Positions 1 through 7,805 of a stretch of DNA of 33,503 bases are shown in pieces. Position numbers and translations under genes: made by a program. The first letter of the stretch is position 1; each line of letters starts with the position of its first letter. The DNA is from Acidobacteriaceae bacterium (lineage in GTDB: Bacteria; Acidobacteriota; Terriglobia; Terriglobales; Acidobacteriaceae), in contig JAICYR010000015.1 of NCBI GenBank assembly GCA_025934135.1, positions 1 through 33,503 on the forward strand. Reading direction: 5' to 3'. The notes below the pieces were generated by a model. The model saw nothing but the letters and a program-made list of their open reading frames with translations. It was not told the origin of the DNA and did no database searches.

Positions 1-448
1 ATGCAAGCTCACAGACGCTTTCGACAAACTCCTCCGCCACAATTATCTGTTTAACATTTGCCGTTTGAATGCAATGTAGCAGCGTCGCACCGGATATATT
101 TGTATTAAGCAGGGCCGTCACTCCGCCCACACTGCTTATCCCCATCCATGCCGCATAGTACTCGGGGCAATTCCGCATCAAAAGGCCAACCACATCGCCT
201 TTTTGAATGCCCGCGCCCAGCGCCCATCTTGCATATTGGTTTTTGCGCGACGCCAATCCGTCATAGGTCAGGCACTGACCGTCGGACAACAATGCCGGCG
301 CGGACCCTTGTCGTGCCGCCATCTCATCGGCGATCATGGGCATAATTCTGTCGCGGTTCCGCGCGATCGATGCCGTCAGCTCCAGCGCCCGCATCCATGA
401 ATGCGCTGTGGAGCTTCTTGTTTCGGCAATGGCTGTGGTTCCGCTCAC
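1..448 (-). CDS. AMP-dependent acyl-CoA synthetase, N-terminal part (cut by window edge)
   Basis: This open frame runs off the left edge; only the first 149 codons are visible. The proposed start is a GTG at 448, which overlaps the TGA stop of the upstream dehydrogenase (GTGA), so translation is probably coupled. An in-frame ATG about 18 codons further in is possible. The visible part reads like the N-terminal subdomain of the FATP/long-chain acyl-CoA synthetase branch of the ANL superfamily: a stretch like LTYDGLASRKNQYARWAL, then a turn like GIQKGDVVGLLMRNCPEYY, then the GGVTALLNTN segment. The ATP-binding P-loop and catalytic lysine would lie outside the window, so activity cannot be judged. 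It is the last visible gene of the EPS/acyl operon and would be that operon's second acyl-activating enzyme. The family call is fairly safe; the substrate is unknown. Confidence 0.8.
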   Translation of the reverse strand, partial: MSGTTAIAETRSSTAHSWMRALELTASIARNRDRIMPMIADEMAARQGSAPALLSDGQCLTYDGLASRKNQYARWALGAGIQKGDVVGLLMRNCPEYYAAWMGISSVGGVTALLNTNISGATLLHCIQTANVKQIIVAEEFVESVCELA

Positions 449-1179
449 GCTGTATTTCCCGCGTCGACAGTAAGCACTGTTCCCGTAATGTTTTTCGCCC
501 CCGGCCCCATTAAAAACTCAATTGCGGTGGCAATGTCCCCTACTTCGGGCAGGCGCCGAAGAGCGCTGCGACGGGTGATCCGTTGCAGGTTTTCTCCCTT
601 CAAGCCCACCGTCATATCGGTTTCCACAAATCCCGGAGCCACAGCATTTACGTTGATCCCCATACACCCAACCTCGCGCGCCAGGGCACGCGTAAAGCCG
701 ATCACCGCCGACTTCGTTGCACCATAAGCTACAAGCCCGCTGTAGCCCGTGACCGCTGTGATCGACGAAATGTTCACGACCCTGCCGCCTCCGTCCGCCA
801 TCATCGCTCGCGTAACATATTTGGTCAGCACAATTGGAGACAGTGTATTGGTCTGTATAAGTTGCTCTATATGAGTCACCGGCATCATCGCCAGTGGTCC
901 GTCAAAACTTATCCCCGCATTATTGACAAGGCCATAAATTGGACCGAATTCCTTACGCAGTCCCCTCACTAGGCCTTGTATCCCACTGATCTCAGTAAGA
1001 TCAAACTGGACAAACTGGAACGCCCCGGGATGCGCGGCCTCCGACTCGTGCATTGCCTCTGCCAGCTTGCTATTGGAATTGCGCGCAATGGCAATCACCC
1101 GGTATCCCGCGCAAACAAGCCGTAGCGCCGTGCCCAGGCCGAGACCGCGACTGCCGCCCGTCACAATTACGTTAAGCAT
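445..1179 (-). CDS. Short-chain dehydrogenase/reductase, FabG-like
   Basis: A 244-residue classical SDR, normal length for FabG-type 3-oxoacyl-ACP reductases. It has the TGGSRGLG nucleotide-binding turn (residues 7-14), NNAG at 86-89, and the catalytic set N111, S139, Y152 and K156. All key residues are present, so it should be an active NAD(P)-dependent oxidoreductase. The C-terminus (GTVLTVDAGNTA) is also FabG-like. Its start overlaps the end of the upstream ligase by 8 bases and its stop overlaps the start of the next synthetase by 4 bases, so it is translationally coupled on both sides. With an ACP and two acyl-activating enzymes in the same operon, reduction of a 3-oxoacyl or similar carbonyl on an acyl thioester is the likely role. 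That substrate is inferred, and a sugar or polyol substrate cannot be excluded. Confidence 0.88.
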   Translation of the reverse strand: MLNVIVTGGSRGLGLGTALRLVCAGYRVIAIARNSNSKLAEAMHESEAAHPGAFQFVQFDLTEISGIQGLVRGLRKEFGPIYGLVNNAGISFDGPLAMMPVTHIEQLIQTNTLSPIVLTKYVTRAMMADGGGRVVNISSITAVTGYSGLVAYGATKSAVIGFTRALAREVGCMGINVNAVAPGFVETDMTVGLKGENLQRITRRSALRRLPEVGDIATAIEFLMGPGAKNITGTVLTVDAGNTA

Positions 1180-2584
1180 TGCGGCGCAATACTTTGCCTG
1201 ACTCGGCCACCGTCAGCGCTGGAATGAAGTTGATCGCGGCGGGGACTTTATAAGAAGAAAGTGACTTTCGGCAGAGCAGCAGGATATCGTCCTGAATCGA
1301 TCTCGCATTGCACTGTGTCGGCTGTGGATCACGCTGTAGCACCACGTCTGCTATTACTAGGCTTCCTGTTACCGGGTTCTTCTTGGTCCGTACAAGCGAA
1401 GTTCGCACCGCTGGATGCTGGTTGATAACGGCCTCCACCTCTTCCGGATGCACTTTGAGGCCGCCTACATTGATCGTCCCATCTCGTCTTCCCATAAAGT
1501 AGTAGCGGCCATCTCGCTGCTCAAGCATGTCGCCCGTATCCACAAACCCGTCCGCGCTCCTCAGGGCCGGCGCGCCTTCGCCTAGATACCGGCTCGCGTT
1601 TCGGCTCGAGCGGATCCGTAATGAGCCGCATTCCACTTTCATCTCTACCTCGTCGGTGTTTTCCATTGCGCTCGCTGGAAATCCCGCGCGGCCGTCCTTC
1701 ACCTCAAATGCCACGCCTGCTTCAGTAGACGCGAACGCGTGGACAATCTGCGCATTCGGGTAGATAACATGCAGGGCATTCAGAATTGGCTGGTCTGCTA
1801 TCTCACCTGATAACCGAACGTATTCAGGTGCTATTGTTTGCGCCGCCCCGCTCATTAATGCTTTCCGCCATTGCGAGGGTGTTCCGGATATATAAGTAAT
1901 GCCATGCTTCGCGGCTCGCGTCAGAAACTCCGCCGTTGGCCCCCGGGAAGATGACAGCACGAGCGATGCTCCCGTCAACACGCAGCGGAGCAGTATCTGC
2001 AGGCCCCCATATCTCCGGATGTCGTAAAAGGTGCTCCATACCACCTTTTTCCCGGCATCTTTCACCGGCCCAATCGCTCCAGCCAGGCTTGCCAGTGAAT
2101 GTGCGACCAGCTTGGGAACTCCGGTTGTGCCCGATGTAAGCAGCACCCATTCCGTCCGGTAATACGCATCGCCGTCTTCGCGTCCGAGCGCGACCGCCTT
2201 GCTGCATGGGCAAAACAGAATTGACCGCGTGTGGCCAAAGTGTTGTATTGGCCTGTCAGAAACAATCGCATCTATCCCGGCCGAGTCCATAACAAAGGGT
2301 AGGTGTTCAAGCGAAAAGTCGGGCGGGCAGATGACTAGCCGGCTCGCCAGTCCATCAAGCTCAATTAGGGCCGAGGCGGCCGTGAGCTGGCTCGACGTCG
2401 CCACCAGCACCGACCGTCCTCGAAGCTCAATACCGCGACCGTAAAGGGCCGAGCCTGAAATTAGATCACTCTGTGTGACCGCAGCTTCATCGTCCGCGAT
2501 CACGCAATCGTGAAACTCACCTCTGCACCGCAGAGCGGCCCTTAGCGACGTCCATTCACTGTGGTTGCTTTGCTGCATTCTCAT
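1172..2584 (-). CDS. AMP-dependent acyl ligase (exosortase-A-associated ligase-like)
   Basis: An ANL-superfamily adenylate-forming enzyme of 470 residues from the ATG at 2584. A longer frame reaches back to 2626, but GGTGGA sits just upstream of 2584, and the longer start would increase the overlap with the ACP gene to 71 bases. Visible motifs are the P-loop LLTSGTTGVPK (about residues 148-158), the A7-like DTGDM, the hinge and A8 region GRRDGTINVGGLKVHPEE, and a C-terminal SGKVLR whose lysine (about 464) is the adenylation lysine. It is shorter than typical 500-550-residue acyl-CoA synthetases because the N-terminal subdomain is compact. It overlaps the upstream ACP gene by 29 bases, which suggests that it loads that ACP with an acyl group. 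This layout resembles the AMP ligase of exosortase-A EPS loci. Substrate unknown. Confidence 0.85.
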   Translation of the reverse strand: MRMQQSNHSEWTSLRAALRCRGEFHDCVIADDEAAVTQSDLISGSALYGRGIELRGRSVLVATSSQLTAASALIELDGLASRLVICPPDFSLEHLPFVMDSAGIDAIVSDRPIQHFGHTRSILFCPCSKAVALGREDGDAYYRTEWVLLTSGTTGVPKLVAHSLASLAGAIGPVKDAGKKVVWSTFYDIRRYGGLQILLRCVLTGASLVLSSSRGPTAEFLTRAAKHGITYISGTPSQWRKALMSGAAQTIAPEYVRLSGEIADQPILNALHVIYPNAQIVHAFASTEAGVAFEVKDGRAGFPASAMENTDEVEMKVECGSLRIRSSRNASRYLGEGAPALRSADGFVDTGDMLEQRDGRYYFMGRRDGTINVGGLKVHPEEVEAVINQHPAVRTSLVRTKKNPVTGSLVIADVVLQRDPQPTQCNARSIQDDILLLCRKSLSSYKVPAAINFIPALTVAESGKVLRRNA

Positions 2585-2810
2585 ACAGTTCCACCAGCTC
2601 GCCGAACGTAACCGGAAACAGCGCATCCTCGGAGGCGCTGAAAGGATCTAGCCCAAGCACGTTTTCAAGCCGGGCGACGATAATTGCAAAGGAGAGCGAA
2701 TCAAGCCCGGACTGGATAAGTTCCAGGTCGTCCGTCAGGCGCGCCAACTCCAGGCCTTGTTCCGTCGCCACCTGCGTGAACTGCGTTACAACTTCCGATC
2801 TTATTTCCAT
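2556..2810 (-). CDS. Acyl carrier protein (PP-binding)
   Basis: An 84-residue four-helix carrier protein. The phosphopantetheine attachment motif is GLDSLS with Ser38 as the expected attachment site, followed by the typical helix IIVARLENVLG. A good ribosome binding site (GAGGGG, about 6 bases upstream) supports the ATG at 2810. It is a dedicated carrier, not housekeeping AcpP, as the residues around the serine (IQSGLDSLSFAIIVARLE) and the gene context differ from fab loci. It is followed by a ligase that overlaps it by 29 bases and preceded after 76 bases by an alpha/beta hydrolase. The likely role is to hold an activated acyl unit for modification or transfer in the EPS-linked pathway. The ACP family is certain; the role is inferred. 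Confidence 0.9.
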   Translation of the reverse strand: MEIRSEVVTQFTQVATEQGLELARLTDDLELIQSGLDSLSFAIIVARLENVLGLDPFSASEDALFPVTFGELVELYENAAKQPQ

Positions 2811-2886
2811 ATCAACCCCTCAAGGCAGATAAAAACAAACGCTATCTCTCGTCCTGACATAAAGCAGCTTGTACCTGTAAGTGAAA

Positions 2887-3846
2887 TCACGCCGTCTTAC
2901 TTTCTCTTGCAGACGGCATTAGGATGACATTTTCTCCCATCGCGTTTGGAAGCGCGGTTGAGATATTGGTGAAGATGGTTGAGTCCAGCCACTTTTCTAT
3001 AAATTGCGGAATGGCTGCGCGGCCCTGTCGATTTGAGAACGAGTGGTTCGAGCCGTCCACTACCTCAACTGACACGCTGGCCTGCTGACCCGCGCTGGCA
3101 AGAATGTGCTGTAAGTAGTCGAACTCGCCCGTGCGGGCCTTCAATCCCGCCGACCTCCTGCTGGGCGCCCGCAGTATCAGCACCGGCACCCCGCCGCGCA
3201 CAACTTCTTTCCAGCAGCGTAGAAGTTTTACGTTCGCGTTCGCCGGAAGCCCCTCTTGCCTTAGCTTGCGCCGCACCTGCTTCAGCAAATCAAATGCGCC
3301 GCTCAATAGTCCGCCCAAGTGGCTTCGCCGGGACCAAAGGTTAAGTTGCTGCCGAAACTTCGGAGTATCCAGCCTCTGCATGTTGAAGTATGGATCCATC
3401 AACACCATGCCCAGGCACTGCCCGCTCGTAGCGGCTGCATAGATGGCGGAAACAGCTCCCGCGCAATGCCCCGCGACAACCATCCCGGGTAGCTTGTATC
3501 GCCGCACCAACTCCTCAATCAAGGTCGATACCTTAGCTCCATATCCTCCAGAGTTAATGTATCCGAGCCAGTCCGCGGGCGGAGCATCGTCTGAGTCTCC
3601 AAACCCCGGCAAATCAACGCGGAATGACGGGTGTCCCGCTGCGGCAAGCGCGCTGGCCCAGCCCACGGCGGCATCTCCGTTGCCTGCCCTCGTGGCATAA
3701 AGGCCGTTCAGAAATAGCACACCGGCCTGTGCGCCACGCGCTGCGCGCGAATGTGGTCGTATCCCTCTGGGCCTATGGTAAGTTACCCACATGCCATCCA
3801 GCGACACTAACTCGCGGCCTTCAATTGTTTGTTCCATCGACTCCAT
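2887..3846 (-). CDS. Alpha/beta hydrolase with cysteine nucleophile elbow (exosortase hydrolase 1-like)
   Basis: A 319-residue alpha/beta-hydrolase-fold protein. Visible parts are the early strand VLFLNGLY (43-50), the strand and turn FRVDLPGFGDSD, the nucleophile elbow GHCAG with Cys128 where most relatives have serine, and a probable catalytic histidine at H268 (SNHSF). The acid may be D151 (LMDPYF) or a later residue. Cysteine at this position recalls EPS-linked hydrolases of the exosortase-A hydrolase 1 type, and suggests thioester or acyl-transfer chemistry more than simple hydrolysis. Its start overlaps the upstream hydrolase gene by 26 bases; an alternative ATG is at 3837. No signal peptide is seen, so it is cytoplasmic. 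The fold is clear; the subfamily name is from memory of motifs and is moderate. Confidence 0.78.
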   Translation of the reverse strand: MESMEQTIEGRELVSLDGMWVTYHRPRGIRPHSRAARGAQAGVLFLNGLYATRAGNGDAAVGWASALAAAGHPSFRVDLPGFGDSDDAPPADWLGYINSGGYGAKVSTLIEELVRRYKLPGMVVAGHCAGAVSAIYAAATSGQCLGMVLMDPYFNMQRLDTPKFRQQLNLWSRRSHLGGLLSGAFDLLKQVRRKLRQEGLPANANVKLLRCWKEVVRGGVPVLILRAPSRRSAGLKARTGEFDYLQHILASAGQQASVSVEVVDGSNHSFSNRQGRAAIPQFIEKWLDSTIFTNISTALPNAMGENVILMPSARESKTA

Positions 3847-4651
3847 GGGTATGTAACCGCAAAGCTCCAGCGACCCACTTATAGGTCGATTCGTAAAGTG
3901 CGCTCAGGTCTTGGCTGTCGTCGTATCTTCTGTAAGGCATTGACGGTGACTGGGCACTCGATCCAAATCTGTCAACCTTAACTGGCCGGCCCCGGTCATC
4001 GAGGAATGCGCCTTCATCCCGCAATCCATCCAGTGCCCCAAATGCGAAGGACTCGTGCCACAATTTGCTCTGCCATTCGTATCCATGCACTTCGATGGAC
4101 GTACCGCCCTCTAGCTCACGGATATATTCCGAAGCTGACTTTCGGTTTTCCGGCGACTCATACAGTTGCTCGATACCCGCCCACCGCCGCAGAATCGCGC
4201 GCATCGCCTGGTTTGCATTCACCGGCGGAGACCATAGCAGCAGCGCCTCGCCTGCCCCGCCGGAAAAACATCTGCCGGCCAGAACAGCTCCTAGCTCAAC
4301 GCCGTGCAATAAAAGCGGAAGTTCCGGACGTTGCTGCGCAAACCAATTGGCCAGAGCTTCGGCATCCGCGCGCCATTGTTCAAAGCTCGCCGACTCAAAA
4401 TCACCTGTGCTCTCGCCTGTGCCGCGATGGTCATACCGCAGCACCTCGATTCCGCGCGCAGCCAGGTACCGCGCCCACCGCACCCATGCGTTGTATGCGA
4501 ACTGTCGCTCCGACGCAAAGGGTCCCACCAGCAATACTCGTGCTTCCGGACGGCCCGCCCGGTGCAGCATCGCATACAGATGTGCACCGGGAACCGGAAT
4601 GTATCCGGCGTGCTCTTCCAGAACTACGGCCGATGCAGGGGCGCACCGCAT
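3821..4651 (-). CDS. Alpha/beta hydrolase-like protein lacking the nucleophile (exosortase hydrolase 2-like)
   Basis: A 276-residue protein with an alpha/beta-hydrolase core: VLLVGPFASERQF near the oxyanion strand, then LRYDHRGTGESTGDF, and then the elbow HGVELGA, where Glu119 replaces the serine. The GPF...SER start, the GDF-x-SAS-x-EQW stretch and the LLLHGVELGAVLA elbow match my memory of exosortase-A hydrolase 2 proteins, in which the elbow residue is also not serine. It is therefore probably a non-hydrolytic partner or a pseudo-enzyme. The ATG overlaps the TAA of the oxidase gene upstream (TAATG), and its end overlaps the next hydrolase by 26 bases, so the two hydrolases are probably made together, perhaps as a pair. 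Cytoplasmic by sequence. The function is not known. Confidence 0.75.
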   Translation of the reverse strand: MRCAPASAVVLEEHAGYIPVPGAHLYAMLHRAGRPEARVLLVGPFASERQFAYNAWVRWARYLAARGIEVLRYDHRGTGESTGDFESASFEQWRADAEALANWFAQQRPELPLLLHGVELGAVLAGRCFSGGAGEALLLWSPPVNANQAMRAILRRWAGIEQLYESPENRKSASEYIRELEGGTSIEVHGYEWQSKLWHESFAFGALDGLRDEGAFLDDRGRPVKVDRFGSSAQSPSMPYRRYDDSQDLSALYESTYKWVAGALRLHTHGVDGTNN

Positions 4652-5334
4652 TAGGCTGCGGCCGCCATCGCGTCGGCACGATTGTAGACAATCGTGTCGA
4701 TCAGCGCGCGAAGCAGATCGACGCCTTCAAATAGATCCACCTCCGGGCCAACAGGATGGTTCGCCTTCTCTACCTCAAAGGCTTGAATCAGCCCCGCTGT
4801 GTGGGCTATGTCACATACTCCGTGAACGTCCGTATATTCCATCTCCGTTGATCCCAGCCCCGCCGCCAGCTCCGCCAGATATGGCATGAACTTCTGGATA
4901 AACCCTTCAAAGTAGGCCATCGTCAGCAACGACGGAACTCCCTGTAGCCTCCCCAGGAACCGGCGCATATTCGTAAGCGCTTCATCCACTGCCAGCGAGT
5001 CCGCCGCATCGGGATACGCGTGCGCCGCGACTGCAAACTTCCTCATCATCACGGGGTGCGCATCCGTAACTTCTTCGTGCAGGTTTTCCAGAAGAATCGG
5101 CTTCGCCTCTTCTGACTTGGTTGCCATCACCGTGGCCGTCATCCAATAGATAAAATTACCCTCCAATACAGAGGTATACCGCGCAATGATGTCCCGCCGT
5201 TCCGCATTGCTCAAAAGCCTCAAGTCAGGCAACGAGGCCATCTGCTCATCAATCATGCGGTCCAGAGTTTCCTTAATGCCGGCATCCTGTGCGGCGTTCT
5301 GTGGTTCCCGTGGTACAGTCAACGTCGTAGTCAT
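4651..5334 (-). CDS. Haem-oxygenase-like di-iron oxidase (HDO) candidate
   Basis: A 227-residue all-helical protein of the TenA/PqqC/CADD-like fold. Candidate metal ligands follow the HDO pattern: E87 and H93 in NLHEEVTDAHP, E143 in YFEGF, and the closing helix H171-x3-D175-x2-H178 (DVHGVCDIAH). The H-x3-D-x2-H spacing is what I recall for CADD-type enzymes. HDO enzymes use iron and O2 for reactions such as fatty-acid decarboxylation to alkenes (UndA), C-C cleavage and N-oxygenation. A strong ribosome binding site (AGGAAGG) precedes the ATG, and the gene is followed by a TAATG overlap with the hydrolase. Placed among an ACP, two acyl-activating enzymes and an SDR, it may oxidise an acyl or amino-acyl chain. 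The substrate is unknown; a non-metal TenA-like relative is the main alternative. Confidence 0.7.
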   Translation of the reverse strand: MTTTLTVPREPQNAAQDAGIKETLDRMIDEQMASLPDLRLLSNAERRDIIARYTSVLEGNFIYWMTATVMATKSEEAKPILLENLHEEVTDAHPVMMRKFAVAAHAYPDAADSLAVDEALTNMRRFLGRLQGVPSLLTMAYFEGFIQKFMPYLAELAAGLGSTEMEYTDVHGVCDIAHTAGLIQAFEVEKANHPVGPEVDLFEGVDLLRALIDTIVYNRADAMAAAA

Positions 5335-5397
5335 AAGTTACCTTCCTGCAAGTTTTTTGGATTTTGGGTTGCCCGCATGGGATACTCCGGCTTCGCC

Positions 5398-5426
5398 CAC
5401 ACCATCATGCGCGGCGACATGGTGTG
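5398..5426. repeat. Perfect 8-bp inverted repeat in the wzz-HDO gap
   Basis: CACACCAT (5398-5405) and ATGGTGTG (5419-5426) form a perfect stem around a 13-base loop. It lies in the only long gap (179 bases, 5335-5513) inside the operon, about 65 bases before the HDO start. No T-run follows on the minus strand, so it does not look like an intrinsic terminator. An operator, a processing or stabilising hairpin, or an attenuator is possible. Confidence 0.45.
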
Positions 5427-5513
5427 TCGAGTTCTGCCCGCATTTTCAAGATATGCTTGCCGGTCGCAGCTGACGTCTGCAGCCTGGCAGAGAATCGAAC
5501 TACTCGTAATCGC

Positions 5514-7010
5514 TCACGCGCTCTTGTTCTCCACATCATCAATGGGATCGATCGCCTCAAATTTCGGCAGCTCATTCGGCCCGTAAATCGACGCCAGCAC
5601 CGGCACGTTCAGATACGCGGCCACTTCGTCCGTGCTGCGGAACTTTGGATCGAAAAAGTCCGTCAGCAGCGCCGCCGCTAGGCTTAGGAAGAGCGCGGTG
5701 CCGATTCCGGCCAGCATGATCTTGCTGCGCAGGTGGACATGCGTCGCCGGCACAAATGCCTTCTGGACTACAGCCACATTCAATATCTTGTTCGCATCCA
5801 GCTCATCCGAGATGCGCGCTTCTTCCCTCTTTTGCGAATACAGCAGATAGTTGGTCTCCGCGGTTTTTGCCCTTCGAGTCAGGTCCTGCTCTTGGATCGA
5901 TTGTGCGTTCAAACTGTGAAGGTTCTGGCCGTCGGCCACCAGCAGGCTCGCATCCGCTGTGCGCCTGCCAAGCAGCCCCTGCAACTGGGCCTGCGCCTTC
6001 GCCATTTCGGTCCGGATCCATTCATACGCGGTGTTCTGATTGGTCGCCTCTTCATGCAGCGGCTGACTCTCTTCCCGCGCTATCGCCGCCTTGGTGTCTG
6101 CAATCCTCTTGTCCAAATCAACCACCGGCCTATATGTCGGCTGGTACTTGGCTGTCAGTTGGTCTCGCTGAAGTTGTAAGGTCAGCAGCGTCCCCTTCAG
6201 ATTTTGCAGTAATTGCGGATTGTCGGAGGCCCTCTTCTCTGTCACCAGACGTTGCGGAGTGCTCTTCTCCAGCTCTTTCAAACTGGCGATCCGCTTTTCT
6301 GTCTCGGCAATCTCAGCTTCTGTCTCATTCGATGAGGCCTTCAAATCTGCGCGCTTGCTCACCATCTGGTCTCGCGTAAGTGACGGAGCGACAAACTTGG
6401 CATCCGCAATCTGCTGTTCTATCGCATCCAACTGCTTCTTATAGATGTCCGCCTGCTGCTCAAAGAATTTGTAATCCCGCCCTGCCTGTCTTATTTGTTG
6501 ATGCTTCTCAAGATATAGAGCGATCAATGAATTCAGAACATTCGCGCTCACCTGCGGATCGTCCGAGTTATAACTCAGTCCAATAACATTGCTCTTCTTG
6601 ATCGGTTCAATCTTTAATTTGCTGTTCAGCCGCTCAACTGCCCGGTCCACTTCAGCATTTGAAGGCTTCGCTCCGGCAAGCCCATTTTCCAGCACCACTT
6701 TGCGCAGAATGTCGTGGGTCCTCAACAACTCCAGTTCGGAGTCAAGATCTGCCTCGCTCACCTCTTCCGAAGGCGCTTGATAATTCACCGTGCGTTCCGG
6801 AGAAATCATCGCGTCCGATCTCGCCCTTTGCACAAGCAGCTTCGCGGACGATTGATATTGGCTGGGCAGCAGAAACGCCAGGAGAAGGGCAGCGCCTATC
6901 GTCGCAAAAAATATGATCGACAGGAGCCCCTTGCGCCGGAATATCACCGACGCCACTTCGCGCAGCGCCACAGGCTGGGGCGCCGACTGCACAATTAGAG
7001 CTGATTGCAT
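5514..7010 (-). CDS. Polysaccharide co-polymerase / chain-length determinant (Wzz/GumC-like)
   Basis: A 498-residue inner-membrane protein. It has a first membrane span at about residues 29-49, a long periplasmic coiled-coil-rich part with many charged heptads (about 150-400, including the GNVR-like segment), and a second span at about 430-450 followed by a 48-residue cytoplasmic tail. The tail has no Walker motifs, so there is no fused BY-kinase. This is the architecture of exosortase-linked or GumC-type PCP proteins, which set chain length and work with the Wza-like exporter encoded just upstream. The start ATG has only a weak ribosome binding site. The order antiterminator, exporter, co-polymerase places it in the EPS export part of the operon. 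Confidence 0.88.
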   Translation of the reverse strand: MQSALIVQSAPQPVALREVASVIFRRKGLLSIIFFATIGAALLLAFLLPSQYQSSAKLLVQRARSDAMISPERTVNYQAPSEEVSEADLDSELELLRTHDILRKVVLENGLAGAKPSNAEVDRAVERLNSKLKIEPIKKSNVIGLSYNSDDPQVSANVLNSLIALYLEKHQQIRQAGRDYKFFEQQADIYKKQLDAIEQQIADAKFVAPSLTRDQMVSKRADLKASSNETEAEIAETEKRIASLKELEKSTPQRLVTEKRASDNPQLLQNLKGTLLTLQLQRDQLTAKYQPTYRPVVDLDKRIADTKAAIAREESQPLHEEATNQNTAYEWIRTEMAKAQAQLQGLLGRRTADASLLVADGQNLHSLNAQSIQEQDLTRRAKTAETNYLLYSQKREEARISDELDANKILNVAVVQKAFVPATHVHLRSKIMLAGIGTALFLSLAAALLTDFFDPKFRSTDEVAAYLNVPVLASIYGPNELPKFEAIDPIDDVENKSA

Positions 7011-7086
7011 TGGAAACTCGGTTCAGCTATCTCAAAGCCGGTCCGGATTGCTTACCTACACTAAGTGGCTATGTTATGAGGCAGCT

Positions 7087-7797
7087 TTAGAATGTCCCGG
7101 GATATACGCTCATGCCCACACCCGGCGTGGGAATCAATTGATGGATCTTCGACCAGGTGTTCTGTGGAACGTACACTAGATCACCAGGATGCAGATATAC
7201 GTCTTCCCGCAGATCGCGATGCTTCAAAAGCTTTTTCACGTCGATCACTTGTCCCTGCGCCAGCATGTTTCCCTCCCGCCGGAACAGCACCACTTGTGAA
7301 TCCTTGCCGCGGTCTGGAGCCAAGCCTCCCGCAATCGCAATCGCTTCCGTCACCGTAATGGGGCCGCGAAGCTCATACTTCCCTGGCTTTGCCACTTGAC
7401 CCATCGCGATAAAGTAGCTCTTTTCCAGGTCCTTCGGAGTCACCGAAACCACGGGCCTATTCAAGATGCTCGAATACTTCTTCTCCACAAGCTCCTGCAC
7501 TTGCGGTAGCGTGAGCCCGCTCACATGCGCGTCGCCCACTTCCTTTAGCGAAACGAACCCATCCGGCTGCACCACAAGCGTCTGGTTGAACTCCGGAGAG
7601 AACTGGAAATTCAGGTCAAAACTGTCTCCTGACCGCAGCGTGTATCTTGGAAACCTCTGATGAAGCGAGGGAGAATTCGTCGACGCCGGCTCCGCCACCG
7701 CCGTCTTCTGCTTCGTTTCCGCTCCGGCCGCTACCGCCATGCACAAAAGCAGCGCCCCGGCCCATGCCATCCAGCTTTTTCGCTTTGTCAGAAACAT
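7087..7797 (-). CDS. Polysaccharide export protein (Wza-like, Poly_export + SLBB)
   Basis: A 236-residue secreted protein. The N-terminus is a signal peptide (KRK followed by a hydrophobic core ending ...VAAGAET). The Cys in that core is preceded by LLL, not a good lipobox, so cleavage by signal peptidase I is more likely than lipidation. Residues about 50-125 form the polysaccharide-export domain (YTLRSGDSFDL, QPDGFVSLKEVGD), and about 130-215 one SLBB domain (SYFIAMGQVAKPGKYEL). It is shorter than Wza (about 380), which has further SLBB repeats and an outer-membrane helix. GGAG overlapping the preceding stop serves as ribosome binding site. It is expected to form the periplasmic or outer-membrane part of the EPS secretion channel. 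Confidence 0.88.
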   Translation of the reverse strand: MFLTKRKSWMAWAGALLLCMAVAAGAETKQKTAVAEPASTNSPSLHQRFPRYTLRSGDSFDLNFQFSPEFNQTLVVQPDGFVSLKEVGDAHVSGLTLPQVQELVEKKYSSILNRPVVSVTPKDLEKSYFIAMGQVAKPGKYELRGPITVTEAIAIAGGLAPDRGKDSQVVLFRREGNMLAQGQVIDVKKLLKHRDLREDVYLHPGDLVYVPQNTWSKIHQLIPTPGVGMSVYPGTF

Positions 7798-7805
7798 CCC
7801 CGCTC

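Noticed and set aside
4006-4889. Long plus-strand frames opposite the hydrolase and HDO genes
   Set aside because: They are antisense to genes with clear motifs and short overlaps to each other; no ribosome binding site or family match.
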